Position numbers and translations under genes: made by a program
Source: UBA4416 sp040387475
GTDB lineage: Bacteria; Bacteroidota; Bacteroidia; B-17B0; Aurantibacillaceae
DNA: 64,000 bases
Direction: 5' to 3'
NCBI GenBank assembly: GCA_040387475.1
Contig: JAZKDT010000011.1
Location: forward strand, 1-64,000
In this document: piece after piece, positions 8,157 to 16,537 of the stretch
Layout: every line of letters starts with the position of its first letter
Position numbering within the stretch: the first letter of the stretch is position 1
The notes under the pieces: generated by a model
What the model was told of the DNA's origin: nothing
Seen by the model: the letters and a program-made list of their open reading frames with translations, nothing else
Databases searched by the model: none

Positions 8157-9296
8157 TTAACAAACCGTAAGGAGGCAGTAAGCGTATGTAAAACGCGCAC
8201 TTTCCGGAACCATTAGTAAAATTTTTTGTCCCGCTTTTAATTTTCCTGAATTCATTAATTCTTCAACCATCATAAAAATGGATGCAGAACCAATATTTCC
8301 AGTGGAGGATAAATTGGTAAACCATTTTTCCTGTGGAATCTGAATATCATATTTTAAAATTTCCTCTGCAATTTTTGCTCTGAAGAATTCCGATGATAAA
8401 TGCGGTAAAAAATAATCGATGGTTGTGACATCAAACCCTCTTTTATCCAATATTTCTTTCAAATATTTTGTGCCGGTAGGAACAATCTCTCTACCTAACA
8501 ACTTAGTATCCTGTTTAAATGAAAAGATAGATTTTTGTAACCACTCATCGGGTGTAAATTCTTTCCAGCCTTTGGTTGTGCCGTCTTCGTTTTTATCAGA
8601 CCCAACATACATACAGGTTTCTAGTTGGTTAGCATAAGAGCGGATATCGATCCATTCAATCTTTAAATTGATTGAATCTTTACGGGGTTCATTTTGTAAT
8701 AATAATGCAGCAGCCCCATCAGATAACATCCAGCGGAGAAAATCTTTTTCAAACGCAATGATTGGATTCTGATCCATTTCCGCTAAACGCTCCGTTTCTT
8801 TTTCAAAATGCTCGGATAGCATAAACGACGAAAGTTTTTCTGAACCTGTGACTACTGCATTTGTAGTATTACCTGATAAAATAGACAGGTAACCGGTTTT
8901 TAAAGATTGCATACTTGCACAGCAGGAACCCGAAGGAGAAATTAACTCTAATGGTTTCCCATTCTTTAATTCACCATGTACCATTACAGCGTGCGATGGC
9001 ATATGATTATCAGGAGATGCTGTACCGCATGCTAATAATTCAATATCTTCTGTTTTAAAATGTTGGTCGCTTAATTTTTCAATGGCTAAAGCAGCCATTT
9101 GAGCATTAGAGTGGGTTGATTTACCATCTTTATCAAGTGAATAGTAACGCGTTTTAATGCCATTATTACGCAGGGTAAGCCTTTTTCCTTTAGACGGCAC
9201 GCCATCTATCATACCAAGATATTCCTCCATATCATCGTTTGAAATGGGGTCATTGGGTAAAAATTTGGCGGCCTTGGTTATATAAACTCCTTGCAT
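8157..9296 (-). CDS. 3-oxoacyl-ACP synthase III-like enzyme (KAS III family)
   Basis: 379 residues with a thiolase fold of the FabH type. The likely nucleophile is C126 in SGSCCASMQSLKTGY, with H299 in YFLPHLSSEFF and N334 in TNLSSTGNIGSAS, the Cys-His-Asn triad of KAS III enzymes. At 379 residues it is longer than housekeeping FabH (about 320-335), and its company is not fatty-acid genes. It probably performs a decarboxylating condensation on a specialised acyl substrate. It heads a four-gene operon (with DUF1702, a small unknown and BtrH/DUF4872) and lies 50 bases after tig on the same strand, so transcription could continue from tig. Substrate and product cannot be deduced. Confidence 0.85.
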   Translation of the reverse strand: MQGVYITKAAKFLPNDPISNDDMEEYLGMIDGVPSKGKRLTLRNNGIKTRYYSLDKDGKSTHSNAQMAALAIEKLSDQHFKTEDIELLACGTASPDNHMPSHAVMVHGELKNGKPLELISPSGSCCASMQSLKTGYLSILSGNTTNAVVTGSEKLSSFMLSEHFEKETERLAEMDQNPIIAFEKDFLRWMLSDGAAALLLQNEPRKDSINLKIEWIDIRSYANQLETCMYVGSDKNEDGTTKGWKEFTPDEWLQKSIFSFKQDTKLLGREIVPTGTKYLKEILDKRGFDVTTIDYFLPHLSSEFFRAKIAEEILKYDIQIPQEKWFTNLSSTGNIGSASIFMMVEELMNSGKLKAGQKILLMVPESARFTYAYCLLTVC

Positions 9297-9346
9297 TATA
9301 AATAGAAACAGATGATGTTAGATTAACAGTTTAAATCGTGAATTGT

Positions 9347-10687
9347 TTAGTCTTTGATTCCAAAAAATTCGTTATAGCTAACCTCTTTGGTTTCTAATTT
9401 ACAAGAAGTTTTTAAAACGTCCAATACTTTTTTGCTGTATAATCCTTCAAATATTTTTTGTGCTTCTTGTTCTTTAGTTAAAATCCCCTGAACAATTTTG
9501 GCAACTTCTGCTTCGTCTGGTGACTGGCCATAGCGGGCAAACTGTGAACGCACGTAATTACTAGCTTCCTCTTTTGCTTCATCGGCAGATACAGCAATAT
9601 TGTTGTTTTTAATAATCTTATTTTCAATCAGTTTCCACTGCATTGATTTTGCATATGCCGGATATTCTGCCTCTAATTGTTCTTTAGTTAAAGGCTTTTC
9701 ATTAACGGCCATTAACCAGCGTTTTAAGAACTCATCCGGTAAGGTGATATTTAGTTTTTCAACCAAGGTCTTTTCAACTGTTTCCACAAATTTACGATCT
9801 GTATCCTGGGCAAACATTAATGCTAATTCTCCTTTAATTTTTTCTCTGAATTCAGCTTCTGAGTTAACTGTTCCGGCGCCGTATAATTTGTCAAACAACT
9901 CCTGGTTCAAATCAGCATCTTCCATACGGGCAATGTTACGAACCGTTAATTGTAAATTGGCATTAAAGCTCTCAGCTACTTCTTTATCAATACCTAATGA
10001 GATTGATTTATCAACTGCTGAATCATATAATTCATTAGCGTTAATAATGATCTTATCCTCTTTTTTAGCGCCGGTTAATTTTGCTTTAGCAGCTTCATTT
10101 TTCAAACGGTCTATTCCAATGCTGGTTGATTTGAAAACCCCACCTGGAACAATATTATTATCGGCATCCAATTCAACGATATCGATATACAATACATCTT
10201 TTTCTTCAGCAACTTCAGGGTTAGAAGGTTTTCCGTAATTACGTTTAACGTCTTTCAAATATTTCTCTACTAACTCGTCATCGATTTTAACAGTGTTGTA
10301 AACAAACGATTGGTTATTGTCTAATTTCACGTCGAATTGAGGCGTTAACCCTAATTCGTAGTTAAAAGTCCATTCGGTTTGTTTATCAAAATCGATCTTA
10401 TTATCATCTTTCGGCATTGGATTTCCTAAGATCTCGATTTTATTATCGTTAATGTAATTATATAAGGTTTCGTTTAATATTTTATTTATCTCATCTACTA
10501 AAATAGATTTACCATGTTGTTTTTTTATTAATCCAACAGGCACTTTTCCTGGTCTGAAACCTGGTAAAGCAGCTTGCTTTTGTACTTTTTTGATCGCATT
10601 TTCTACTTTTGCTTCATAATCAGTTGGAGCTAAAGTGATACTCAATTCTGCATTTAAGGGACTAATGTCTTTTTTAGATATGTTCAT
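9347..10687 (-). CDS. tig: Trigger factor, ribosome-associated chaperone
   Basis: 446 residues. The N-terminal ribosome-binding domain carries the signature GFRPGKVP (43-50). A divergent middle domain of the Bacteroidota type follows, then the helical C-terminal chaperone arms. Trigger factor binds near the ribosome exit tunnel and shields nascent chains. A good Bacteroidota promoter lies about 30-60 bases upstream. The C-terminal end is 50 bases before the KAS III-like gene. Length and signature agree with the family; the PPIase-like middle part is poorly conserved, as usual in this phylum. Confidence 0.95.
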   Translation of the reverse strand: MNISKKDISPLNAELSITLAPTDYEAKVENAIKKVQKQAALPGFRPGKVPVGLIKKQHGKSILVDEINKILNETLYNYINDNKIEILGNPMPKDDNKIDFDKQTEWTFNYELGLTPQFDVKLDNNQSFVYNTVKIDDELVEKYLKDVKRNYGKPSNPEVAEEKDVLYIDIVELDADNNIVPGGVFKSTSIGIDRLKNEAAKAKLTGAKKEDKIIINANELYDSAVDKSISLGIDKEVAESFNANLQLTVRNIARMEDADLNQELFDKLYGAGTVNSEAEFREKIKGELALMFAQDTDRKFVETVEKTLVEKLNITLPDEFLKRWLMAVNEKPLTKEQLEAEYPAYAKSMQWKLIENKIIKNNNIAVSADEAKEEASNYVRSQFARYGQSPDEAEVAKIVQGILTKEQEAQKIFEGLYSKKVLDVLKTSCKLETKEVSYNEFFGIKD

Positions 10688-10717
10688 GTTTATTTTTTAA
10701 AGTAAATATAAGGGGTG

Positions 10718-10748
10718 CAAATTTACGGGATTTTAGCTAAAAATCAAC
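10718..10748 (-). promoter_or_regulatory. Bacteroidota sigma-A promoter of tig
   Basis: On the minus strand the -7 box is TAAATTTG (complement of 10718-10725). A TTG at 10745-10747 lies 19 bases upstream, matching the TTG/TAnnTTTG pattern. The tig ATG follows about 30 bases downstream. Confidence 0.75.
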
Positions 10749-11066
10749 GATTTAACTAAATTTTTAGATAAAATACCCAACAACGCGTAGGTTATTAGAA
10801 GAATAACTTGAGACTCTTATAATACTTTGATTTACAATATCTTATGTTTTTTTCAAACCGGTCATTTTTGTTGTACAGGCGGTATTTATAGTATCAACGC
10901 GTTTAAAACATGTCTGCAGCTTGTTTTGAGCGAAATTCAATAGGCGGTTTTTCGCCAATAATTCAAAAAAACGTTATCTACAGGCTAATGCTGAAAACCT
11001 AAATGTATGATCCTGTTTTTACAGCGAAGTATTTAGCATATTGCTCTACTTAAACTATATTCAATT
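10749..11066. other. Divergent intergenic region between tig and the SGNH gene
   Basis: About 320 bases without a credible gene. A weak hairpin (GGCG, loop, CGCC) occurs near 10942-10955. TTG at 11041-11043 and CAATTTTG at 11062-11069, 18 bases apart, resemble a plus-strand promoter. They overlap the proposed start codon of the next gene, which makes one of the two assignments doubtful. I see no RNA gene. Confidence 0.4.
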
Positions 11067-12515
11067 TTGCATAAGCCATTTCATACACTTTTATTTTTAA
11101 CGCTCACCTTTTTGTTATTGGGGTTAATCAGTTTTGTATTTCCCGATAAAGGAATTTATGTCACTGATAAGTTATGCATTCAATACCCAACATTTGCTTC
11201 TTTATTCTTTGAAAAAAAAGAAGTGAAAGCAGATATTTCAAATATCATAGCATTGGCAGACGCAGAAGACAAAGCTTCTGACAATGGAAACGATACATCT
11301 GCAATTGCCACTCTTGAAACCAAAGATACTGCCGTAAGACTAAACACAAGCATTCAGTATAAAAATGCCAATAAAACTGCCATGGCTAATTTTTTTAATG
11401 CTTTGGCAAATTTGGCAAACGAAGATAAAAGTATCCGTATTCTCCACTATGGTGATTCGCAAATAGAAGGCGATAGGATTAGTGATTATTTGCGGTTAAA
11501 ATTGCAAAGTCAATTTGGCGGTGAAGGCCCGGGATTGATTTCTTTCATGCCCGTTGCCCCAAGTGTGGTCAATAAAATTTCATGGAGTCCGGGTTGGGAT
11601 CGTTACCCGGTTTTTGCCGGGCGCGACAAACGGGTAAAACATAATAACTTTGGGGCTTTAGCGCACATTACCCGTTTTCATAATTATTCCACTATCACTG
11701 ACACAACTCCTTATAAGTCGGCTTGGGTGAAAGTGGTAACCAGCAAAAACGGAGGGCCAAAAGCGGCGGCCTACAAAAAAATAAAGTTGTTTTATGGTGG
11801 TGCTCAAACAAAAACCCAGGTTGAGTTATATGAGAATGGAACCTTAAACGCAACCGATTCTTTAGCTGCGGGAGGGAACTTTAATATCAAAGAATTTAAT
11901 TTAAATCAAGGCGCCTTGTTACAGGAATTTAAATTCAGGGGTAAAGACAGTCCGGATTTTTATGGTGTTTCACTGGAAGGCGGAAAAGGGGTAATGGTAG
12001 ATAATTTTGGATTGCGAGGCAGCTCCGGAACTTTTTTCAATCAAATCAATTATGGCCAACTAAAGAGCTTTTATGATTATTTAAACACGAAGCTGATCAT
12101 TCTTCAGTTTGGAGGCAATTCATTGCCATACATTAAAACCAAAGAGCAAGCTATTGGTTTTGGCGGTTATTTAAAAGCACAAATATCAACTATTAAAAAA
12201 ATGGCACCACAGGCTTCTATTCTTGTCATTGGACCGGCGGATATGAGTGTGAAAGAAGGCGCCGAATATGTAACACATCCACAGTTGGAAAACCTAAGGG
12301 ACGCGATACGGCAAACTGCGTTTGATATGGATTGTGCTTTTTTTGATATGTATAGCTGTATGGGCGGAAAAAACAGCATGGTAAGCTGGGTAGAGCAGGG
12401 TATTGGTGCTAAAGATTACATTCACTTTAGTTCAGGTGGTGCCCGCAAAATTGCAGTGTTGTTATATTCTTCACTTATGAATGATTATAATAATTATTCG
12501 AAAAATAAAAAATAG
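11067..12515 (+). CDS. SGNH/GDSL hydrolase-like protein, membrane-anchored
   Basis: 482 residues. An N-terminal hydrophobic segment (FHTLLFLTLTFLLLGLISF) anchors or exports it. The SGNH blocks are visible: HYGDSQIEGDR (nucleophile S131), LQFGGNS, and DYIHFSSGGARKIA with the catalytic Asp and His. Next to an MBOAT protein, such enzymes usually transfer or remove O-acetyl groups on periplasmic or exported polysaccharides, as PatB/Ape1 or AlgX-like proteins do. It is followed 17 bases later by a second SGNH protein. The start is a TTG; no in-frame ATG exists near the N terminus, and the next Met (about residue 106) would remove the anchor. The family is clear, the substrate unknown. Confidence 0.82.
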   Translation: MHKPFHTLLFLTLTFLLLGLISFVFPDKGIYVTDKLCIQYPTFASLFFEKKEVKADISNIIALADAEDKASDNGNDTSAIATLETKDTAVRLNTSIQYKNANKTAMANFFNALANLANEDKSIRILHYGDSQIEGDRISDYLRLKLQSQFGGEGPGLISFMPVAPSVVNKISWSPGWDRYPVFAGRDKRVKHNNFGALAHITRFHNYSTITDTTPYKSAWVKVVTSKNGGPKAAAYKKIKLFYGGAQTKTQVELYENGTLNATDSLAAGGNFNIKEFNLNQGALLQEFKFRGKDSPDFYGVSLEGGKGVMVDNFGLRGSSGTFFNQINYGQLKSFYDYLNTKLIILQFGGNSLPYIKTKEQAIGFGGYLKAQISTIKKMAPQASILVIGPADMSVKEGAEYVTHPQLENLRDAIRQTAFDMDCAFFDMYSCMGGKNSMVSWVEQGIGAKDYIHFSSGGARKIAVLLYSSLMNDYNNYSKNKK

Positions 12516-12521
12516 AAGGAG
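12516..12521 (+). promoter_or_regulatory. Shine-Dalgarno-like AAGGAG before the second SGNH gene
   Basis: An AAGGAG stands 11 bases before the ATG at 12533. Strong Shine-Dalgarno sequences are uncommon in this phylum. A second ATG at 12526 would give only a six-codon peptide, so 12533 is kept as the start. Confidence 0.45.
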
Positions 12522-12532
12522 ACCCATGATAA

Positions 12533-13780
12533 ATGACAAAGGATAAAAGAAATACAACATTCACTATTTTACGATTTATTTTTGCCGGTCTTTTATCCTG
12601 TGTCTTTTATCTTGAATCGCATGCGCAAACATTGCCGGTATTTGTGAATGCAGATAAGAGCAAATTGATTTTTAGTAAAGACAGCTCCCGCTTTATGGAT
12701 TTCTATAAAAAAATGGATGATCTTAAAAAGGGAAAACGTGATCGGGTTACCATCGCTCATTTTGGAGGATCGCATATTCAGGCAGGTTTTTGGCCTGAAG
12801 TGTTAATGAATGGTTTCAATTCAACCGGTAATTACGAAGGCGGTGGGTTATTTATTTTCCCCTTCAAAATTGTAAAGACCAACAATCCAAGTTTTTATAG
12901 ATCATTTGGTTACGGCAAATTTAAACGCTGCCGTTGTGCTGTTAGTCGCGAAATGTGTGCCAACCTTGGCATGGCTGGTATGGCCGGCATTACCAATGAC
13001 AGTTTGTCGATGTTTGGTTTTAAATTATTGGAAACAAGCAAGCCGCGAAATTTTAATTCGGTAAAAGTCTATCACAATTTTAATCCAAGTTTTACGCTGG
13101 GTCTGAACCATGAGTCGACATTAAAATTCATAAGAAAAGATTATGAAAAGAAAGGTTATACTGAGTTCACCTTTGAAACATTTATTGATTCTTTAAATTT
13201 TGTAGTGATCAGGAAAGACACAATCACTAAAGATTTTATGCTGCGGGGTTTTAGTGCAGAGAATACCAAGCCGGGATTTTATTACGCCTCAATGGGTGTT
13301 AATGGTGCTGCCAGTGGTTCATTTTTACGCTGTACGGAGTTTGTAAATGAATTGAAAAGCATTCCGCCCGACCTGGTTATTTTTACATTAGGTGTAAACG
13401 ATACTCATGATGTTAATTTTACCAAGTCAGCGTTTATTGCCAAGCATGATAGTTTGATAGCTCAGATAAAAAAAGCATCGCCTAATTGTACGTTTTTGTT
13501 TGTGACTACTACAGATAACTATATGTCGCGTAAAGCTTCCAATAAAAGACCTATTAAAGCTGCCGAAGCGGCCTATGAATTAATGGAAAAACATAAAGGC
13601 GCCGTGTATGACCTGTATGCGGTAATGGGTGGTTACAGATCTATCTACAAATGGTACAAAGCCGGTTTGGCGGCAAAAGATAAGGTACATTTTAATGCAC
13701 GCGGTTACAGGCTATTTGCTAACCTGATGTATGATGCCATTGACCGAAGTTATAAATATAATAGTAAGATAAAAGATTGA
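12533..13780 (+). CDS. Second SGNH-family protein with altered GDS block
   Basis: 415 residues with a signal peptide (hydrophobic 9-27, ending SHAQ). Block I reads AHFGGSHIQAG: the nucleophile Ser (S80) is retained but the usual Asp of GDS is Gly. Block III is TLGVNDTHD and block V is KDKVHFNARGYRLFA, so the Asp-His pair is present. It probably works in the periplasm with the flanking SGNH and MBOAT proteins in acetylating or deacetylating a glycan. The GDS to GGS change occurs in other relatives of AlgJ/AlgX type and need not inactivate the enzyme. Gene order (SGNH, SGNH, MBOAT) supports a three-gene unit. Confidence 0.8.
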   Translation: MTKDKRNTTFTILRFIFAGLLSCVFYLESHAQTLPVFVNADKSKLIFSKDSSRFMDFYKKMDDLKKGKRDRVTIAHFGGSHIQAGFWPEVLMNGFNSTGNYEGGGLFIFPFKIVKTNNPSFYRSFGYGKFKRCRCAVSREMCANLGMAGMAGITNDSLSMFGFKLLETSKPRNFNSVKVYHNFNPSFTLGLNHESTLKFIRKDYEKKGYTEFTFETFIDSLNFVVIRKDTITKDFMLRGFSAENTKPGFYYASMGVNGAASGSFLRCTEFVNELKSIPPDLVIFTLGVNDTHDVNFTKSAFIAKHDSLIAQIKKASPNCTFLFVTTTDNYMSRKASNKRPIKAAEAAYELMEKHKGAVYDLYAVMGGYRSIYKWYKAGLAAKDKVHFNARGYRLFANLMYDAIDRSYKYNSKIKD

Positions 13781-13788
13781 AAAGTATA

Positions 13789-13833
13789 AAGATTAAAGTA
13801 TTAAGCAATCTTATATCTTAATACTTTTATCTT
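13789..13833. repeat. AT-rich inverted repeat with AAAGTATTAAG arms
   Basis: The 17-base arms (13789-13805 and 13817-13833, one mismatch) can form a long hairpin between the second SGNH gene and the MBOAT gene. The AAGAT/CTTAA words recall the AT-rich fillers in the nuo operon. Confidence 0.55.
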
Positions 13834-13843
13834 TTCGACTACC

Positions 13844-15511
13844 ATGCTGAATGACATACTCACATATCTTAAATCCTGTTTCCTGTATGTAAAAGGACAG
13901 CCGGTAATTTTTACGCAATTATACTTTTGGGGATTCTTTGCAGTTGTATTAGGTATTTATTCTTTACTCTATAAAAAAAATACCCTTAGAACCTTTTACC
14001 TGTTACTGGTTAGTTTTTTCTTTTATTATAAAACCAGTGGCGTATTTCTTATTCTGCTGATTTTTACCATTGTCAGTGATTATAATTGGGGACGACTTAT
14101 TTATCAAAGTCAGTCAGACACCAGGAAAAGAATATTCCTTACTATCAGTTTAATTCTAAATCTAACCTTATTGTGTTATTTTAAATACGCCTATTTTTTC
14201 ACAGAAAGCATCAATCAACTGGCTGGAACCGACATCACATTTTTCAATCATTTCACCCAGTTTAGCAATACATTTTTAGGAACCAGTGATCCTGTAGATA
14301 AATTAATTCTGCCGGTTGGTATTTCGTTCTTTACTTTTCAGTCCATTTCTTATACAATTGATATGTATCGCGGTAAAGTAACGCCTGTTAAATCTGTTTT
14401 TGATTATGGTTTCTTTGTTTGTTTTTTTCCGCATCTGGTAGCCGGACCAATTGTTAAAGCCAACGAATTTTTATACCAGATCTATCAACCCTATAATTTA
14501 GCAAGGAAAGAATTTGGTTATGCTATTTTCTGGATCATTAATGGTTTGGGTAAAAAGATCCTGGCAGATTATATCGCTGTGAATTACGTGGATCGTATTT
14601 TTGATAATCCTAATTACTACTCTGGTATAGAAACAGTTTTCGGTATTTTTGGTTACTCGCTTCAGATCTATGCAGATTTTAGTGGTTATACAGATATTGC
14701 TATTGGGGTGGCTTTGTTGTTGGGATATAGATTAAAAACCAACTTCAAATCGCCTTATAAAGCGCAGGATGTGAGTGAGTTTTGGAAACGCTGGCACATA
14801 TCTTTATCCAGCTGGCTCAAAGATTATTTATATATTCCTTTAGGCGGAAATAAAAAAGGAACCATCGGATCCTATATATGCATCGCTTTTTTATCTGTTG
14901 TTTTAGTAATGCTCACCGGCAAATTGTGGTTACTGTTGGTGTTATTATTTATTGCCATTGTATTTGTGTTATTGGCTTATTTCTTCCCTAAAGTCAAACA
15001 AAGTGTTAACACCAATATTAATTTATTGGTAACCATGTTATTGGGAGGCTTTTGGCATGGTAGTTCGTGGTTATTTATCATTTGGGGCGGATTAAACGGA
15101 TTGGGTTTAATAATCCATAAACTCTGGCTGAAAATTTCTCCATTCAAAGAAAATAACTCCTTTCTTGTAAAAGCTTTTTTTGTTTTTATAACATTAACGT
15201 TTATCAGTTTCACCAGGATCTTTTTTAGAAGCGATAATTTAGATACCGTGAGTTTAATTTTTGACCGGTTAACCAATCATTTTGGCGGCGCTTTAACATT
15301 CAATGTTATCCGCGGTTATGCATTGGTTTTTTCTGTTATTCTCATTGGGTATCTTATTCACTGGATCCCGGAAAGCTTCAAAGAAAAGTATAGATTAAAA
15401 TTTGCAGAATTGCCTTTGCCAATAATGAGTTTGATAATCGTAGTATTTGTGTTTTGCATCTACCAGATGGTGAGTGGCGATATGCAACCTTTTATTTATT
15501 TTCAGTTTTAG
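13844..15511 (+). CDS. MBOAT family O-acyltransferase (AlgI/PatA-like)
   Basis: 555 residues, about 10-12 membrane segments. Typical MBOAT landmarks are SFFTFQSISYTIDMYRG, FPHLVAGPIV, YADFSGYTDIAIG, FWKRWHISLSSWLKDYLYIP (with H318) and LGGFWHGSSWLF (catalytic H405). Proteins of this kind move acetyl groups from a cytoplasmic donor across the inner membrane to alginate, peptidoglycan or other polymers. The two SGNH genes just upstream would complete the transfer outside the membrane. A loop of long hydrophobic stretches at 345-382 is slightly extended compared with AlgI. The target polymer is not evident from this window. Confidence 0.92.
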   Translation: MLNDILTYLKSCFLYVKGQPVIFTQLYFWGFFAVVLGIYSLLYKKNTLRTFYLLLVSFFFYYKTSGVFLILLIFTIVSDYNWGRLIYQSQSDTRKRIFLTISLILNLTLLCYFKYAYFFTESINQLAGTDITFFNHFTQFSNTFLGTSDPVDKLILPVGISFFTFQSISYTIDMYRGKVTPVKSVFDYGFFVCFFPHLVAGPIVKANEFLYQIYQPYNLARKEFGYAIFWIINGLGKKILADYIAVNYVDRIFDNPNYYSGIETVFGIFGYSLQIYADFSGYTDIAIGVALLLGYRLKTNFKSPYKAQDVSEFWKRWHISLSSWLKDYLYIPLGGNKKGTIGSYICIAFLSVVLVMLTGKLWLLLVLLFIAIVFVLLAYFFPKVKQSVNTNINLLVTMLLGGFWHGSSWLFIIWGGLNGLGLIIHKLWLKISPFKENNSFLVKAFFVFITLTFISFTRIFFRSDNLDTVSLIFDRLTNHFGGALTFNVIRGYALVFSVILIGYLIHWIPESFKEKYRLKFAELPLPIMSLIIVVFVFCIYQMVSGDMQPFIYFQF

Positions 15512-15515
15512 AAGA

Positions 15516-15656
15516 TTTAACCGCAGATATGCAGAGTTTTGTAGCACAGCGAAATTGTGAAATTTGGATTATACCTGATGTTGCTGTAAGATTGTAAATG
15601 ATTAAGTAGCACATAAAATTTTTCTCTGTTTCTTTGTGCCTCTGTGGTGAGAAAAT
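15516..15656. repeat. Degenerate intergenic repeat (TTAACCGCAGA...GCAGAG family)
   Basis: The left end reads TTTAACCGCAGATATGCAGAG. The right end, read on the minus strand, gives CTCACCACAGAGGCACAAAG. These are two inverted copies of a widespread intergenic motif (taaccNcagagNcgcaaag). A related copy is at 24691-24778. No protein is encoded; a small frame on the minus strand here is a chance frame. Confidence 0.5.
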
Positions 15657-16528
15657 CAGACAACCTTATAATTCTTATACTCCCCCACTTTCCAGCCGGT
15701 CGTTTTTTCAATGAATAATAAAAATTTATCTTTTGCACTCAACTTTATCTGTGACCTATCAAAATTAAATTTCCAGTCGGCAGCTTTAACTCTGTTTTGA
15801 AAGACCTGAGGATGTGAATCTGTGAAGTCTTCGAGACTATCTATTTGTGAATAATCAAACTCCTCGACTTGTGCTATATTTTTTTTCATCCAATCATCAT
15901 CATGCCACATCTTATGAAAATTTTCCTGTTTGGCCTGTTGTGCCTTTGGCGTTTTTACCCAGCCGTAGTGATAAATTTCGGCGCCAATTGCTTTAACGTT
16001 TAGTTTGGAATTGTCTTTTTTTCTAAAGCCCTGAGCATCTTTATAAGAACGAATGCTTTTATTATTTTTAATAACACGAATTTCTTTTCGGTACCAGCGA
16101 CGTGAATTACCAACGTAGTTATAAGAACCATAAAAATGAACGTAATTAAATAACAAGCCTTCCACTTGCTTGTCATCTTTGTATTTAAGCATCGCTTCTT
16201 TAATAGAGGCTAGATATTTTTCATGAACACACTCATCACTCTGTATATAAAAACACCAGTCGGTGTCAGTACTAATAGCATCAAAGGCTTTATTTGTTTC
16301 AATCGCTAATACTTGTCCTCCCTGACGAAGCGAGTCGTCCCAAACGGTTTCAATAATTTTGATCTTTGGTGAGTTGATGTTTTTGATCAATTGTAATGTG
16401 CCATCTTCACTATTTCCAACGGCTATTACAAACTCATCACATATTGGTAATATGGAAGTAATCGCTTCTACCACCGGATAGTCGTACTTAAGAGCATTAC
16501 GTATGATGGTGAAGCCTGTTACTTTCAT
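15656..16528 (-). CDS. Family 2 glycosyltransferase
   Basis: 290 residues of a GT-A fold: the N terminus TGFTIIRNALKYDYPVVEAI, then the IPICDEFVIAVGNSEDGT nucleotide-binding strand, and an acidic metal motif in FYIQSDECVHE. No membrane helices are seen, so it is probably a soluble cytoplasmic glycosyltransferase using a nucleotide sugar; acceptor unknown. It lies nine bases after purB on the same strand, so the two are co-transcribed without an obvious functional link. It is typical of proteins annotated as glycosyltransferase family 2 in Bacteroidota. Confidence 0.85.
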   Translation of the reverse strand: MKVTGFTIIRNALKYDYPVVEAITSILPICDEFVIAVGNSEDGTLQLIKNINSPKIKIIETVWDDSLRQGGQVLAIETNKAFDAISTDTDWCFYIQSDECVHEKYLASIKEAMLKYKDDKQVEGLLFNYVHFYGSYNYVGNSRRWYRKEIRVIKNNKSIRSYKDAQGFRKKDNSKLNVKAIGAEIYHYGWVKTPKAQQAKQENFHKMWHDDDWMKKNIAQVEEFDYSQIDSLEDFTDSHPQVFQNRVKAADWKFNFDRSQIKLSAKDKFLLFIEKTTGWKVGEYKNYKVV

Positions 16529-16537
16529 CTATGGAAA

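Noticed and set aside
8129..8200. Upstream extension of the DUF1702 frame
   Set aside because: It would overlap the end of the KAS gene, and the ATG at 8128 gives a reasonable start 28 bases after that gene.
9600..10238. 212-residue plus-strand frame
   Set aside because: It lies antisense to tig, whose protein is clearly conserved; composition is a mirror of its codons.
15517..15738. 73-residue minus-strand frame overlapping the end of the glycosyltransferase gene
   Set aside because: It runs through a degenerate intergenic repeat and the glycosyltransferase gene, has no signal or domain, and no separate promoter.
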